DNA from: Vulcanimicrobiota bacterium
Lineage (GTDB): Bacteria; Pseudomonadota; Gammaproteobacteria; Xanthomonadales; Rhodanobacteraceae
NCBI GenBank assembly: GCA_903970555.1
Contig: CAJCJD010000170.1
Location: 1 to 40,282, forward strand
Reading direction: 5' to 3'
DNA length: 40,282 bases
Shown: one piece after another, positions 8,278 to 16,198 of the stretch
Numbering within the stretch: the first letter of the stretch is position 1
How the letters are laid out: the number at the start of each line of letters is the position of its first letter
The notes under the pieces: generated by a model
Database searches by the model: none
The model's input: the letters and a program-made list of their open reading frames with translations, nothing else
Told to the model about the DNA's origin: nothing
Translations under genes and position numbers: made by a program

Positions 8278-9018
8278 CTATTGAGCAAGATAATCGTAAA
8301 CCACCGTACCCAGATCGAGCGTGAGATCGGTGACGTAGTGCAAGGCCGATTCCACCTTTAGCACCGGCAAATCCGCCACCGGCGCTAGCGCATGCGGATG
8401 CAGCTCCAACGATGCAGGCCCGGTCCAGGCGCCCTTCAGGGTGACGTTCGTGGTGTAGTAACGCACCAGCTCGCAAATGCGCGGCGTGCCGTCTACGTGC
8501 GGAATGATCTTCAGCAGGTAACTGGGCGCGGCGAGGCCAGCGAGAATCTTGGCGTGATCGGCTTCGGCATGCTTGAAACCCATTGTGGCCTTGGCCACAC
8601 GCACCTTGCCGTAATCGAGCGTGCCGACCAGGGTATCGATCTCGGTTTCCAAGATCGGCGTGGCCAGCTTCTTCGGAAAACCCCACAACTCGCGGCCACC
8701 GGCTATCGGCGGATGATCGTTGAGATACATCGCATGCACATAGCCACCGCGTTCGCCACGGAAACTCACGGGAATAACCTGCCCCGATTCGGTGTAATCG
8801 CCGAAACCGGTGGAGTCGGGCATGCGGATGAATTCGTATTTCACCAGCGGCTCGGTCACTTCGAGCGGCTCGGGCACCATGGCGCGCAGCGCGTCCATAT
8901 CGGTGCGATAGGTGATGACCAGGAATTCGCGATTGACGAAACGATACGGCCCGCGCGGAAACGCCGGGCTGGTCAGCGGCATGGCGAAAGCGTTGGCTTT
9001 CACATCAGCGATCTTCAT
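8278..9018 (-). CDS. adc: Acetoacetate decarboxylase
   Basis: A 246-residue acetoacetate decarboxylase (ADC family), the normal length. The active-site region [13 protein letters not shown] contains the Schiff-base lysine (K116, with neighbouring K117 that lowers its pKa), equivalent to Lys115 of the Clostridium enzyme. The substrate-facing [16 protein letters not shown] region is also conserved. It would convert acetoacetate to acetone and CO2. The frame is open upstream, but [11 protein letters not shown] at 9018 is preferred because AAGGAG lies 7 bases before it. It follows bdh across a 73-bp spacer that contains a strong hairpin. Pairing with bdh suggests a branch removing acetoacetate made from 3-hydroxybutyrate; some ADC-like proteins act on other keto acids. 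Confidence 0.93.
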   Translation of the reverse strand: MKIADVKANAFAMPLTSPAFPRGPYRFVNREFLVITYRTDMDALRAMVPEPLEVTEPLVKYEFIRMPDSTGFGDYTESGQVIPVSFRGERGGYVHAMYLNDHPPIAGGRELWGFPKKLATPILETEIDTLVGTLDYGKVRVAKATMGFKHAEADHAKILAGLAAPSYLLKIIPHVDGTPRICELVRYYTTNVTLKGAWTGPASLELHPHALAPVADLPVLKVESALHYVTDLTLDLGTVVYDYLAQ

Positions 9019-9042
9019 GAAGCTCTCCTTGTAGGCGGCGCG

Positions 9043-9071
9043 CTGTGGCGCACGTTGTGCGTGCGCCACAG
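9043..9071 (-). other. Perfect 11-bp hairpin in bdh-adc spacer
   Basis: CTGTGGCGCAC/GTGCGCCACAG with a 7-base loop, located after the bdh stop and before the adc ribosome-binding site. There is no T-run, so it is not a classical terminator. It is more likely an RNA-stability or processing element, or a REP-like palindrome. Confidence 0.7.
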
Positions 9072-9091
9072 GACGGTGAGGGGCTGAGCCC

Positions 9092-9877
9092 TTACTGCAT
9101 GTACCAGCCGTGGCTGACCACGAAGCTCTGCCCGGTCAGTGCCGCACTCGGGAAAGCCGCCAGATACAGCGCCGTCTCCGCGATGTCTTCCACGGTGGTG
9201 AACACACCATCCACAGTGTCCTTGAGCATCACGTTCTTGATCACGTCCGCTTCGCTGATGCCCAGTTCCTTGGCCTGCTCGGGAATCTGCTTCTCCACCA
9301 GTGGCGTGCGCACGAAGCCCGGGCAGATCACATGCGAGCGCACGTTATGCGCTGCGCCTTCTTTGGCCAGCGTGCGGGCCAGACCCAGCAAGCCGTGCTT
9401 GGCGGTGACGTAGGCCGACTTCAGCTTGGACGCTTCATGCGAATGCACCGAACCCATGTAGATCACAGTGCCGCCGCGGTTGTCCTTGTACATATGCTTG
9501 AGCGCGGCCTTGGTGGTAAGGAAGCCGCCGTCGAGATGGATCGCCAGCATTTTCTTCCAATCGGCATAGGCGAACTGGTCGATCGGATTGATGATCTGCA
9601 CACCGGCGTTTGAAATCAGGATGTCCAGGCTTCCGAACGCAGCGACGGCTTTATCGGTACCGGCGTTCACCGCCTCTTCGCTGGTGACGTCCATCTCAAT
9701 GCCGATCGCCTTACCGCCAGCGGCCTTGATTTCCGCCGCTGCTGCATCGGCTGCCTGCTGATTGATATCGGCGATTGCTACGGCTGCGCCATTTTTTGCA
9801 TACAGCTCGGCGATAGCTTTGCCGATGCCACTTGCCGCGCCCGTGATCAATGCAACCTTGCCGTCGAGACTTGCCAT
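9092..9877 (-). CDS. bdhA: 3-hydroxybutyrate dehydrogenase (SDR family)
   Basis: A 261-residue classical short-chain dehydrogenase with cofactor motif TGAASGIG (13-20), DINQ at the end of beta-2 (Asp favouring NAD+), NAGVQ, and the catalytic SAYVTAKHG (Tyr-x-x-x-Lys). The fixed D-3-hydroxybutyrate dehydrogenase signature [19 protein letters not shown] is present, as is the [12 protein letters not shown] end region, and length matches bacterial BdhA. It oxidises D-3-hydroxybutyrate to acetoacetate. AAGGAG precedes the ATG by 7 bases. It is the first gene of the bdhA-adc-patatin-dehydrogenase operon. Confidence 0.93.
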   Translation of the reverse strand: MASLDGKVALITGAASGIGKAIAELYAKNGAAVAIADINQQAADAAAAEIKAAGGKAIGIEMDVTSEEAVNAGTDKAVAAFGSLDILISNAGVQIINPIDQFAYADWKKMLAIHLDGGFLTTKAALKHMYKDNRGGTVIYMGSVHSHEASKLKSAYVTAKHGLLGLARTLAKEGAAHNVRSHVICPGFVRTPLVEKQIPEQAKELGISEADVIKNVMLKDTVDGVFTTVEDIAETALYLAAFPSAALTGQSFVVSHGWYMQ

Positions 9878-9938
9878 GTGCCACTCCTTCGGATGGGGGA
9901 AAGGGATGTTTCGCGAGCGGCATATTGTTTCGACGCAA

Positions 9939-9961
9939 GGCGCCTCGAAACATGAGGCGCC
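9939..9961 (-). terminator. Hairpin downstream of speA
   Basis: Perfect 8-bp stem GGCGCCTC/GAGGCGCC with a 7-base loop, 16 bp past the speA stop. The following minus-strand sequence is only weakly T-rich (TTGCGTCG), so it is a probable but imperfect terminator separating speA from the bdhA promoter. Confidence 0.55.
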
Positions 9962-9976
9962 CTGGGCCGTGTCAGA

Positions 9977-11866
9977 TCAACGCACGCCCTCGGAGAGGTA
10001 GGTATAGCCGGTCAAACCTTCATTCAATGTTACAAACAGACCTTCCGCCTGCTCGCCAGCGATGCCGGCAGCGGCAATGCGATCGCGATAACTGCGGCGC
10101 AGTGCCTCCAGATCGTAGCCCACATAATCGAGCATCAGGTCAGTGGTATCGCCGCGACGCTTGTGCGCAAACACATAGTTGCCGCCGTCAGCGCGGACAT
10201 TTACCGCATCGGTATCGCCGAACAGATTGTGGATATCGCCCAGCGTTTCCTGATAGGCGCCGACCATGAAAATACCCAGGCAATACAGCTCGCCATCCTT
10301 CAGCGCATGCAACGGCAGGCTCACGTCTACGCCATCCGCATCGACATAGTGATCGATACGGCCGTCCGAATCGCAGGTGAGATCGACCAGCACGCCGCGA
10401 CGCGTCGGCTGTTCGTTCAAGCGTGCGATCGGTGCAATCGGGAAGATCTGATCGATGGCCCACACGTCCGGCACCGACTCGAACACGGAAAAGTTGACGA
10501 AGTATTTGTCGACCAGTTTTTCGTCCAAGTCATCCAACGCCTGGCGATGCGCGCGCTCGGCCGGCAGCAGGCGCGAACGCACGGCATTGGCGATGGCGTA
10601 GTACAACTCGTCGAGCCGCGCGCGATCGGCCAATGACAACTGTCCGAGCGCGTACAGCGTCTGCCCTTCCTGCAAGTGATGTTGCGCTTCGTGGAACAGC
10701 TCCAGCGGCGGGCGTGCATCCAGTTCGTCGTGCACTTCACGCAGATGGCGCAACACAGCGGGCTCATCGCTATCGGGCGGCGGCAGACTGCCGGCCGGCA
10801 CGGACTCGACTTCGCTTACGTTGATTACCATCACTGCATGGTGCGCGGTCATCGCGCGGCCTGCTTCGGTGATGATGTGCGGCGCCTTCAGCCCTTCCGT
10901 TTCCACCGCCTCGGCCAGCGATTGCACGATGGTGGCGGCGTACTGTTCCAGCGAGTAGTTGATCGAGTTGTGGCTGCGTGAGCGCGAACCTTCGTAGTCC
11001 ACACCCAGGCCACCGCCAACGTCGACGATCTCCAACGGCACGCCCAGACGTGTCAGCTCGACGAAATAGCGCGTAGCTTCGCGCATGCCGTTGGCGATGT
11101 CGCGCACGTTGGAAATCTGCGAGCCCATGTGGAAATGCTGCAGCTTCAACGTGTGCTTGAGGCCCACCTTGTCCAGGCGCGCGACCAGATCCAGCACTTG
11201 CGCCGGCGACAGGCCGAACTTGCCTTTGTCGCCACCGGTGTTCTGCCACTTGCCCGCGCCGATCGACGCCAGGCGCACGCGCACGCCGAGCAGCGGCTCG
11301 ACATCCAGCGCCTTCGCTTCGGCGATCACATGCTCCAGCTCGGAGGGTTTCTCGATCACGATGTGGATGCGCAGACCCAGCTTGCGCCCGATCAACGCCA
11401 GACGGATGTATTCGCGATCCTTGTAGCCGTTGCAGATCACGATGGAGCCCGGGCGGGCCATCGCCAGCACGGCCATCAATTCGGGTTTGGAACCGGCTTC
11501 CAGGCCAAAGCCGTGCTCGCCGGCAGCAACCAGCTCGGCGACGACGCCGCGTTGCTGATTAACCTTGATCGGATAGACGGCCGTATAGCCGCCCGCGTAG
11601 TTCCATTCGCCAATCGCCTTGGCGAACGCGCCCTGCAAGCGCGCAAGCCGGTCGGCCAAGATATCGGGAAAGCGCACGAGCAAAGGCAGCCGCAAACCCT
11701 CGGCGCGTGCGCGACCGACGATCTCAGGCAGCGAAAAAGCCGGGCCGTTTGCACCATGCGGCCGCATCACGATATCGCCGGCGTCGTTGACGTCGACATA
11801 GCCATCGCCCCAGTAGGGCACGGCATAGGTGTGACGAGCGGTATCGGTGCTCCAGGAATTCGCCAT
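9977..11866 (-). CDS. speA: Biosynthetic arginine decarboxylase
   Basis: A 629-residue PLP-dependent, fold-III (alanine-racemase-like) arginine decarboxylase that converts arginine to agmatine, the first step of the agmatine route to putrescine. The PLP-lysine region is in YTAVYPIKVNQQRGVV (about residue 100). The glycine-rich phosphate-binding stretch is IVDVGGGLGVDYEGS, and the C-terminal ADGGNYVFAHKRRGDTTDLML and NEGLTGYTYLS are family-typical. The frame is open upstream, but MANSWSTDTARHTY at 11866 is preceded by AAGGAG at good spacing. It is divergent from speE across 271 bp, so polyamine synthesis genes share a regulatory gap. No agmatinase or agmatine deiminase is in the window. Confidence 0.96.
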   Translation of the reverse strand: MANSWSTDTARHTYAVPYWGDGYVDVNDAGDIVMRPHGANGPAFSLPEIVGRARAEGLRLPLLVRFPDILADRLARLQGAFAKAIGEWNYAGGYTAVYPIKVNQQRGVVAELVAAGEHGFGLEAGSKPELMAVLAMARPGSIVICNGYKDREYIRLALIGRKLGLRIHIVIEKPSELEHVIAEAKALDVEPLLGVRVRLASIGAGKWQNTGGDKGKFGLSPAQVLDLVARLDKVGLKHTLKLQHFHMGSQISNVRDIANGMREATRYFVELTRLGVPLEIVDVGGGLGVDYEGSRSRSHNSINYSLEQYAATIVQSLAEAVETEGLKAPHIITEAGRAMTAHHAVMVINVSEVESVPAGSLPPPDSDEPAVLRHLREVHDELDARPPLELFHEAQHHLQEGQTLYALGQLSLADRARLDELYYAIANAVRSRLLPAERAHRQALDDLDEKLVDKYFVNFSVFESVPDVWAIDQIFPIAPIARLNEQPTRRGVLVDLTCDSDGRIDHYVDADGVDVSLPLHALKDGELYCLGIFMVGAYQETLGDIHNLFGDTDAVNVRADGGNYVFAHKRRGDTTDLMLDYVGYDLEALRRSYRDRIAAAGIAGEQAEGLFVTLNEGLTGYTYLSEGVR

Positions 11867-12094
11867 GTGACGGTATCTCCTTGTGGGATCGCTTGATTGA
11901 TCCGGGGACGACATCGTCGCAGCGGCGAGCCTTGACGAAAGCTAAGCCCACCGGCCGGAAGCCTCGCACGCCGCGGGGCCGGAAGGGCTAGACGGGTGCA
12001 GTCGATACTTCGGCCGCAACCCGAACGCCTATTGTAATAGGCAGCCGCGACAATTTGAGGTCAGCCGCGCCGGGACGGCGGCGGCGAGTACCGC

Positions 12095-12100
12095 TACAAT
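12095..12100 (+). promoter_or_regulatory. Possible -10 element for speE
   Basis: TACAAT lies 38 bp before the speE ATG, with GGGACG as a weak -35 at 17-bp spacing. This is the only close -10 match in the speA-speE gap reading toward speE. Confidence 0.35.
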
Positions 12101-12137
12101 TACCGTTCTTTAACCTTGTTCCGCAGGATTTCCCGTC

Positions 12138-12989
12138 ATGTCGCAGCCCAGCTGGTTCACCGAAGCGCACCAGGCTTCCGGTTCCTCCATCGGTTTCCGC
12201 GTAGAGAAGCCGCTTCATGCCGAGAAAACCCCGTTCCAGACCATCGAGATCTACCAGACCACCGACTGGGGCAACCTGATGGTGATCGACGGCTGCGTGA
12301 TGCTCACCAGCCGCGACAATTTCCTCTATCACGAGATGATGACCCACCCGGCGCTGTTCACCCATGCGCGCGCCAAGCGCGTGGTGATCATCGGCGGCGG
12401 CGATTGCGGCACGCTGCGTGAAGTGCTCAAGCACGAGGAAGTGGAACACGCCGTGCAGGTGGAAATCGACGAGCGCGTCACGCGCCTGGCCGAGCAGTAT
12501 TTCCCGGAGTTGTGCGAATCCAACAACGACCCGCGCGCCGAGCTGCTGTTCATCGACGGCATCAAGTTCATGGCCGAAGCCGAGCCGGAATCGCTGGACC
12601 TGATCATCGTCGACTCGACCGACCCGGTCGGCCCTGCCGAAGGTCTGTTCAACGCCGCGTTCTATGCCAGCTGCCACAAGGCGCTGCGTCACGGCGGCAT
12701 CCTAGTGCAGCAGAGCGAATCGCCGCTGGCCCATCTGGAGCTGATCAAGTCGATGCGCTCGGCCATGCGCACGGCCGGCTTCAACGCGGTGCGCACGCTG
12801 CCGTTCCCGCAGCCGTGCTATCCCACCGGTTGGTGGAGCTGCACGATGGCCCGCAAGGGCGGCGACCTGGCCGGCTTCCGCGAGCGCGGTGCGATCAGCA
12901 AGAATTTCCCCACGCGCTACTACAACGCCGACGTGCACAAGGGCGCGCTGGCGATGCCTGAGTTCATGCGCGAAGCACTCGGCGAATAA
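12138..12989 (+). CDS. speE: Spermidine synthase
   Basis: A 283-residue polyamine aminopropyltransferase that moves the aminopropyl group from decarboxylated S-adenosylmethionine to putrescine. The family motifs are the N-terminal beta-hairpin LMVIDGCVMLTSRDNFLYHEMM, the nucleotide-binding IIGGGDCGTLREVLKH (the usual second Gly is Cys here), VEIDERVTRLAEQYFPEL, and the catalytic/polyamine site IVDSTDPVGPAEGLF. The aromatic pocket PCYPTGWWSCTMA is typical. It is divergent from speA. A hairpin that may serve as terminator follows 20 bp after the stop. Confidence 0.96.
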   Translation: MSQPSWFTEAHQASGSSIGFRVEKPLHAEKTPFQTIEIYQTTDWGNLMVIDGCVMLTSRDNFLYHEMMTHPALFTHARAKRVVIIGGGDCGTLREVLKHEEVEHAVQVEIDERVTRLAEQYFPELCESNNDPRAELLFIDGIKFMAEAEPESLDLIIVDSTDPVGPAEGLFNAAFYASCHKALRHGGILVQQSESPLAHLELIKSMRSAMRTAGFNAVRTLPFPQPCYPTGWWSCTMARKGGDLAGFRERGAISKNFPTRYYNADVHKGALAMPEFMREALGE

Positions 12990-13009
12990 CGCCGGGCGCT
13001 TGAATCACG

Positions 13010-13030
13010 GGCCTGCCGGTGAGGCAGGCC
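13010..13030. terminator. Hairpin between convergent speE and small membrane gene
   Basis: Perfect 8-bp stem GGCCTGCC/GGCAGGCC with a 5-base loop, placed exactly between two convergent stops. There is no strong T-run on either strand. It is probably a bidirectional transcription end. Confidence 0.55.
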
Positions 13031-13264
13031 TTAGAACAACCGGCTGCGTACCTTGGGCAACAGCACCAGCACCAAGGTCACGAACGGACCGAACGGCAGC
13101 GACAGCAAGAACCACCAAAGGCCACTACGGTTCTTGCCCTGCGCGAGGCCGGCATTGATCAAGGCCAACGTGCCCCATCCGACAAAATACGGGGCATGCC
13201 CTTCGGCCAGCATCGAAAACCACTCCACAGCATTCTCCCGGTTACCGCAATGGTAAGCGGCCAT
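13031..13264 (-). CDS. Small inner-membrane protein of unknown function
   Basis: About 77 residues if it starts at MAAYHCGNRENAVEW; the frame also allows a start ten codons upstream. It has two hydrophobic segments separated by the short charged turn QGKNRSGLW: residues about 25-41 (YFVGWGTLALINAGLA) and 46-68 (LWWFLLSLPFGPFVTLVLVLLPK), then a basic end. The pattern 'K/GRSG-WFLLSL-GP-VTL-L' is common in small uncharacterised proteobacterial membrane proteins. No function can be assigned. Convergent with speE and divergent from the exported protein at 13379. Confidence 0.6.
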   Translation of the reverse strand: MAAYHCGNRENAVEWFSMLAEGHAPYFVGWGTLALINAGLAQGKNRSGLWWFLLSLPFGPFVTLVLVLLPKVRSRLF

Positions 13265-13378
13265 GCTAGCAAGAGCGCGCAAAACGTGCGCCAAGTGGTC
13301 AGGTGGGCCGCTGTTCAGAACTCCCTCAATGGCGGCCCGCTATGCTGGCGTCCTTTTATGAACGACGGAGCACTCTCG

Positions 13379-14404
13379 ATGCGCGGATGGCGTCCCCTTG
13401 CCCTTACCCTGGCCTGCGCACTCGCCGCGTCGGCTACCGTCTCTGCGCATCCGCAAACGGCCACGCCTGCCGATACGAAAGCGGCCGCCGCCCGCAACAA
13501 GGCCCTGCTTGCCTTCCAAGGCGACCTGGTCAGCGTGCTGGCGCCCAGCGCCGATGCCGAACGCCTGCTGGCCGCCGCCCTGCTCGCCCGGCCGTTACCC
13601 ACCCAGCCGAAAACCAGCACCTTCCACGCTCTGATCGAGCGCGCCGCGCATGCGGACGACGTGGGTCCCGCCGAGAACTGGGCACGCCTGGCCGATTGCG
13701 ACGCCAAGGCGCAGGCCTGCCCCAACACCGACGCCCTGGCGCAACTGGTGCAACAGGCGCCGGACAACGCGGCGGTCTGGCTGGTCAAGCTGAGCCAGGA
13801 CGTCAACACCATGAAGAAGCAGGACGCGCGTCAGGACCTGGCCAACGCCGCCAACGCCAAGCTGTACGACGATTACGGCGGTATCGGCCTGAAAGCACTG
13901 GCCGGCACGGTCAGCACCCTGCCGCCGCCCAACGCCACCGTCGACCCGAATTCGGCCGCCGGCGCCAGCGGCGTGCAGGCGTTTATCGTGTTCGGCGCCG
14001 CCGCTGGCATGCCGCAGCCGGCGCTGCGCGATACGGCCACCTTTTGCGAGAAACAGGCGTCCGACGACGCCTCGATCAAGGACGACTGCCTGAAACTGGC
14101 CAAGTTGCTGGAATGGGGCTCCAGCCCGCTGGCCCGCTCGCTGGGCCTGCATCTGCGCGAAGTGCTCAGCCCCGATCCGGCCCAGCAGCAAGACGCCCAG
14201 GCCGCTCGACGCAGCCTGATCTGGCAAGTACAAAACTTCGCCGAACTGTCCTTGCGCGCACAGAACGACAGGGCCAAGTCGCAACACCTGCTGGCGCTGG
14301 CACGCACGGGCGGCACGCAGATGAGCTTGGTGCTGGCGGCGTTGCGTGATGATGGCATCCCCACCGAAGCACCGGCCGACTGGCAACCTCAGAAGGCAAA
14401 TTGA
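13379..14404 (+). CDS. Exported protein of unknown function
   Basis: A 341-residue protein with a clear Sec signal (MRGWRPLALTLACALAASATVSA, cut before HPQ). The mature part is Ala/Leu/Gln-rich and mainly helical, with four cysteines in two neighbourhoods (LADCDAKAQACPN; TFCEKQ...DDCLKLAK) that could form disulphides in the periplasm. Patterns such as 'NAAVWLVKLSQ' and 'ARSLGLHLREVL' suggest TPR-like helical hairpins, but no family is recognised. The start at 13379 is chosen because GGAG lies 8 bases upstream and the signal peptide begins there; an ATG at 13358 is possible. The stop codon falls inside a 14-bp tandem duplication. Similar proteins may be confined to Xanthomonadales (inference). 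Confidence 0.75.
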   Translation: MRGWRPLALTLACALAASATVSAHPQTATPADTKAAAARNKALLAFQGDLVSVLAPSADAERLLAAALLARPLPTQPKTSTFHALIERAAHADDVGPAENWARLADCDAKAQACPNTDALAQLVQQAPDNAAVWLVKLSQDVNTMKKQDARQDLANAANAKLYDDYGGIGLKALAGTVSTLPPPNATVDPNSAAGASGVQAFIVFGAAAGMPQPALRDTATFCEKQASDDASIKDDCLKLAKLLEWGSSPLARSLGLHLREVLSPDPAQQQDAQAARRSLIWQVQNFAELSLRAQNDRAKSQHLLALARTGGTQMSLVLAALRDDGIPTEAPADWQPQKAN

Positions 14405-14424
14405 GGACTACAAATTGAGGACTA
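14397..14424 (+). repeat. 14-bp perfect tandem duplication
   Basis: CAAATTGAGGACTA occurs twice back to back; the first copy contains the stop codon of the preceding gene. It looks like a simple replication-slippage duplication. Confidence 0.9.
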
Positions 14425-14426
14425 AC

Positions 14427-14453
14427 GGAACAGGAATGACATATCCCTGTTCC
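14427..14453 (+). terminator. Possible terminator hairpin before the ParA gene
   Basis: 8-bp stem GGAACAGG/CCTGTTCC with an 11-base loop, followed by ATTGTTCCCTGTTCCCC, which repeats the 3' arm. T-richness is modest, so termination is likely but not certain. Confidence 0.5.
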
Positions 14454-14510
14454 ATTGTTCCCTGTTCCCCCGCTACCCTTGGGTCGACCTCACGCCATTA
14501 GGGGTAACCG

Positions 14511-15143
14511 ATGCTTACGGTGCTGGTAGCAAGCAGCAAGGGCGGTTGCGGCAAAAGCACGCTGGTCACCCAGCTGGCTTCAAATTGGGCGCAGGAAGGC
14601 AAGCGCACCGCGATCGTCGATAGCGATCCACAAGGCTCCAGCTATCGCTGGGCCAGTCTGCGCCCGGACAATGTCCCCGGCGTGCTGGCGCTGGAAGGCG
14701 GCCGCAAGGCATTGGACAAGCTGCCCGAAGACACCGAGCGCGTCCTGATTGACACGCCAGCCGGCTCGCACGAGCGCGAACTCGAACCGTACATCGAACA
14801 CGCCAACGCGCTGATCGTGCCGGTACTGCCTTCATCTTTCGACCTGCACGCCACCCTCGGTTTTCTGCAGCATTTGCGCAGCATCAGCCGGATCAAGCGC
14901 GGCAAATTGCCGGTGGCGCTGGTCGGCAACCGACTCAAGCCATGGACCCACGCCAGCCAGGACGCCATGGCGCAGCTGGCCGAACAGGCCCCTTTTCCAG
15001 TTGTCGCGGAGTTACGCGACACCCAGGCCTACGTTTTGCTGACCTCGCTGGGCAAGGGCATCTTCGATTATGGATCCGAGCAGGTGCGTGGGCATCAGCA
15101 GGATTGGACGCCGCTGCTTCGCTGGATCAAGCGCCAGCACTAA
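14511..15143 (+). CDS. Orphan ParA/MinD-family ATPase
   Basis: A 210-residue deviant-Walker ATPase. The motif SSKGGCGKST (8-17) has both the signature lysine (K10) and the P-loop lysine. Walker A' is VDSDPQGSSYRWASLR (37 onward), and Walker B is VLIDTPAGS with Ala in place of the more usual Gly. The C-terminal half is short, as in small ParA-like proteins that position cargo on the nucleoid. No ParB, parS cluster or obvious cargo gene is adjacent, so it is not a chromosome-partition pair. It is followed 9 bp later by sixA and probably forms an operon with it. AGGGG precedes the start. The cargo is unknown. Confidence 0.88.
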   Translation: MLTVLVASSKGGCGKSTLVTQLASNWAQEGKRTAIVDSDPQGSSYRWASLRPDNVPGVLALEGGRKALDKLPEDTERVLIDTPAGSHERELEPYIEHANALIVPVLPSSFDLHATLGFLQHLRSISRIKRGKLPVALVGNRLKPWTHASQDAMAQLAEQAPFPVVAELRDTQAYVLLTSLGKGIFDYGSEQVRGHQQDWTPLLRWIKRQH

Positions 15144-15152
15144 GGAATCTGT

Positions 15153-15626
15153 ATGCACGAACTAATTTTGCTGCGTCACGCCGAAGCCCAGCCCGCATCG
15201 CCCGGCGGTGACGACGCCATCCGGCGACTTAGCGGCCGCGGCGAACAAGAAGCCCGCGCCGCAGGCACCTGGCTCAAGGCGCATGGCGTGCGCCCCGAGC
15301 GCGTGCTCTGCTCACCGTCCGAGCGCACCGTTGCTACGGCCCATCTGGCCCTCTCCACGGTCGATGGTGCACCGGCGATGCAGATGTCGCCCGAGATCTA
15401 CAACGCAACACCCGGCGAACTGCTGGCCTTGCTCGACCAGCACGCAGACGTAAACACGCTGATGCTGGTGGGTCATAACCCGGGCATTGAACGGTTGGTG
15501 GCCTTGTTGGTGGAAGGCCGTTCCGACGAATTTCGTGGCATGCCGCCGGCCGGATTGGCCGTGCTTCATCTTGATGGCCCGCTGGAACCGGGCAGCGCAC
15601 GACTGGATGCGTTCTGGTCGCCGTGA
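15153..15626 (+). CDS. sixA: Phosphohistidine phosphatase SixA
   Basis: A 157-residue histidine-phosphatase-superfamily protein. The phosphate-binding LLRHAEA contains the RH(G/A) catalytic His near the N-terminus. VLCSPSERTVATA carries the second conserved arginine, and LMLVGHNPGIERL carries the second catalytic His. Length and the short insert between motifs match SixA, which removes phosphate from histidine in phosphorelay (ArcB Hpt) and nitrogen phosphotransferase proteins. Its stop codon overlaps the GTG start of the YceI gene, so translation is probably coupled. Confidence 0.92.
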   Translation: MHELILLRHAEAQPASPGGDDAIRRLSGRGEQEARAAGTWLKAHGVRPERVLCSPSERTVATAHLALSTVDGAPAMQMSPEIYNATPGELLALLDQHADVNTLMLVGHNPGIERLVALLVEGRSDEFRGMPPAGLAVLHLDGPLEPGSARLDAFWSP

Positions 15627-16186
15627 GGCGAATCGCACTCTCTCTACTGCTTTTGTTACCGGCGTACGCGGGCGCCATCGAAACCGATTACCGTATCGAT
15701 CCGGCAACATCGCAGGCGACGTTTCAGGTTCGCGTACTTTGGCTCGAAAGCGTCGACGGCCACTTCACCCAGGTCATCGGCGATGTCGTCCCCGGCCCGC
15801 GCCCCGATAGCTGGGTTGTCGACGCCACCATCGCGGTCAATAGCGTGACCATGTCCTCGACTCACTTGCGCGAATGGGTGCTCGCGCGCTCTTTTTTCGA
15901 CGCCGGGCATCATCCTGTTATCCACTTCGTATCCGACCCGATTGCGCAGGCCCAGCTGGACCAGGGCGGCACCCTCACCGGCTACCTCACCTTGCGCGGG
16001 GTCACCGCGCCGATCCAGTTCACGGTGCAGCCCTCGCACTGTGAAAGCCCGGTGGCGGCGCCATGCCAAATTCTGCTCACCGGCCGTGTGCATCGCAGCA
16101 CTTTCGGCATGAACAGCGATCGTTTGGCGCTATCGGATAGCGTCGACCTGAATCTCAGCATCACCCTGCAACCCGAAAGTCGCTAA
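15623..16186 (+). CDS. YceI-family periplasmic lipid-binding protein
   Basis: 187 residues including a signal peptide (MRRIALSLLLLLPAYAGA). YceI proteins form a lipocalin-like barrel that binds polyisoprenoids or similar long lipids in the periplasm. Family features are visible: YRIDPATSQATFQVRVLW at the mature N-terminus, VDATIAVNSVTMSS..LREWVLARSFFDAGHHPVIHFVSD in the middle, and GYLTLRGVTAPIQFTV late. Two cysteines (CESPVAAPCQ) may pair. The start is GTG, overlapping the sixA stop. The PLD lipoprotein follows 12 bp later, so the three form an operon. Confidence 0.9.
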   Translation: MRRIALSLLLLLPAYAGAIETDYRIDPATSQATFQVRVLWLESVDGHFTQVIGDVVPGPRPDSWVVDATIAVNSVTMSSTHLREWVLARSFFDAGHHPVIHFVSDPIAQAQLDQGGTLTGYLTLRGVTAPIQFTVQPSHCESPVAAPCQILLTGRVHRSTFGMNSDRLALSDSVDLNLSITLQPESR

Positions 16187-16198
16187 CCGGCCGCTATC

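Noticed and set aside
11988-12692. Minus-strand frame opposite speE
   Set aside because: Antisense to a certain spermidine synthase gene; composition typical of a shadow frame.
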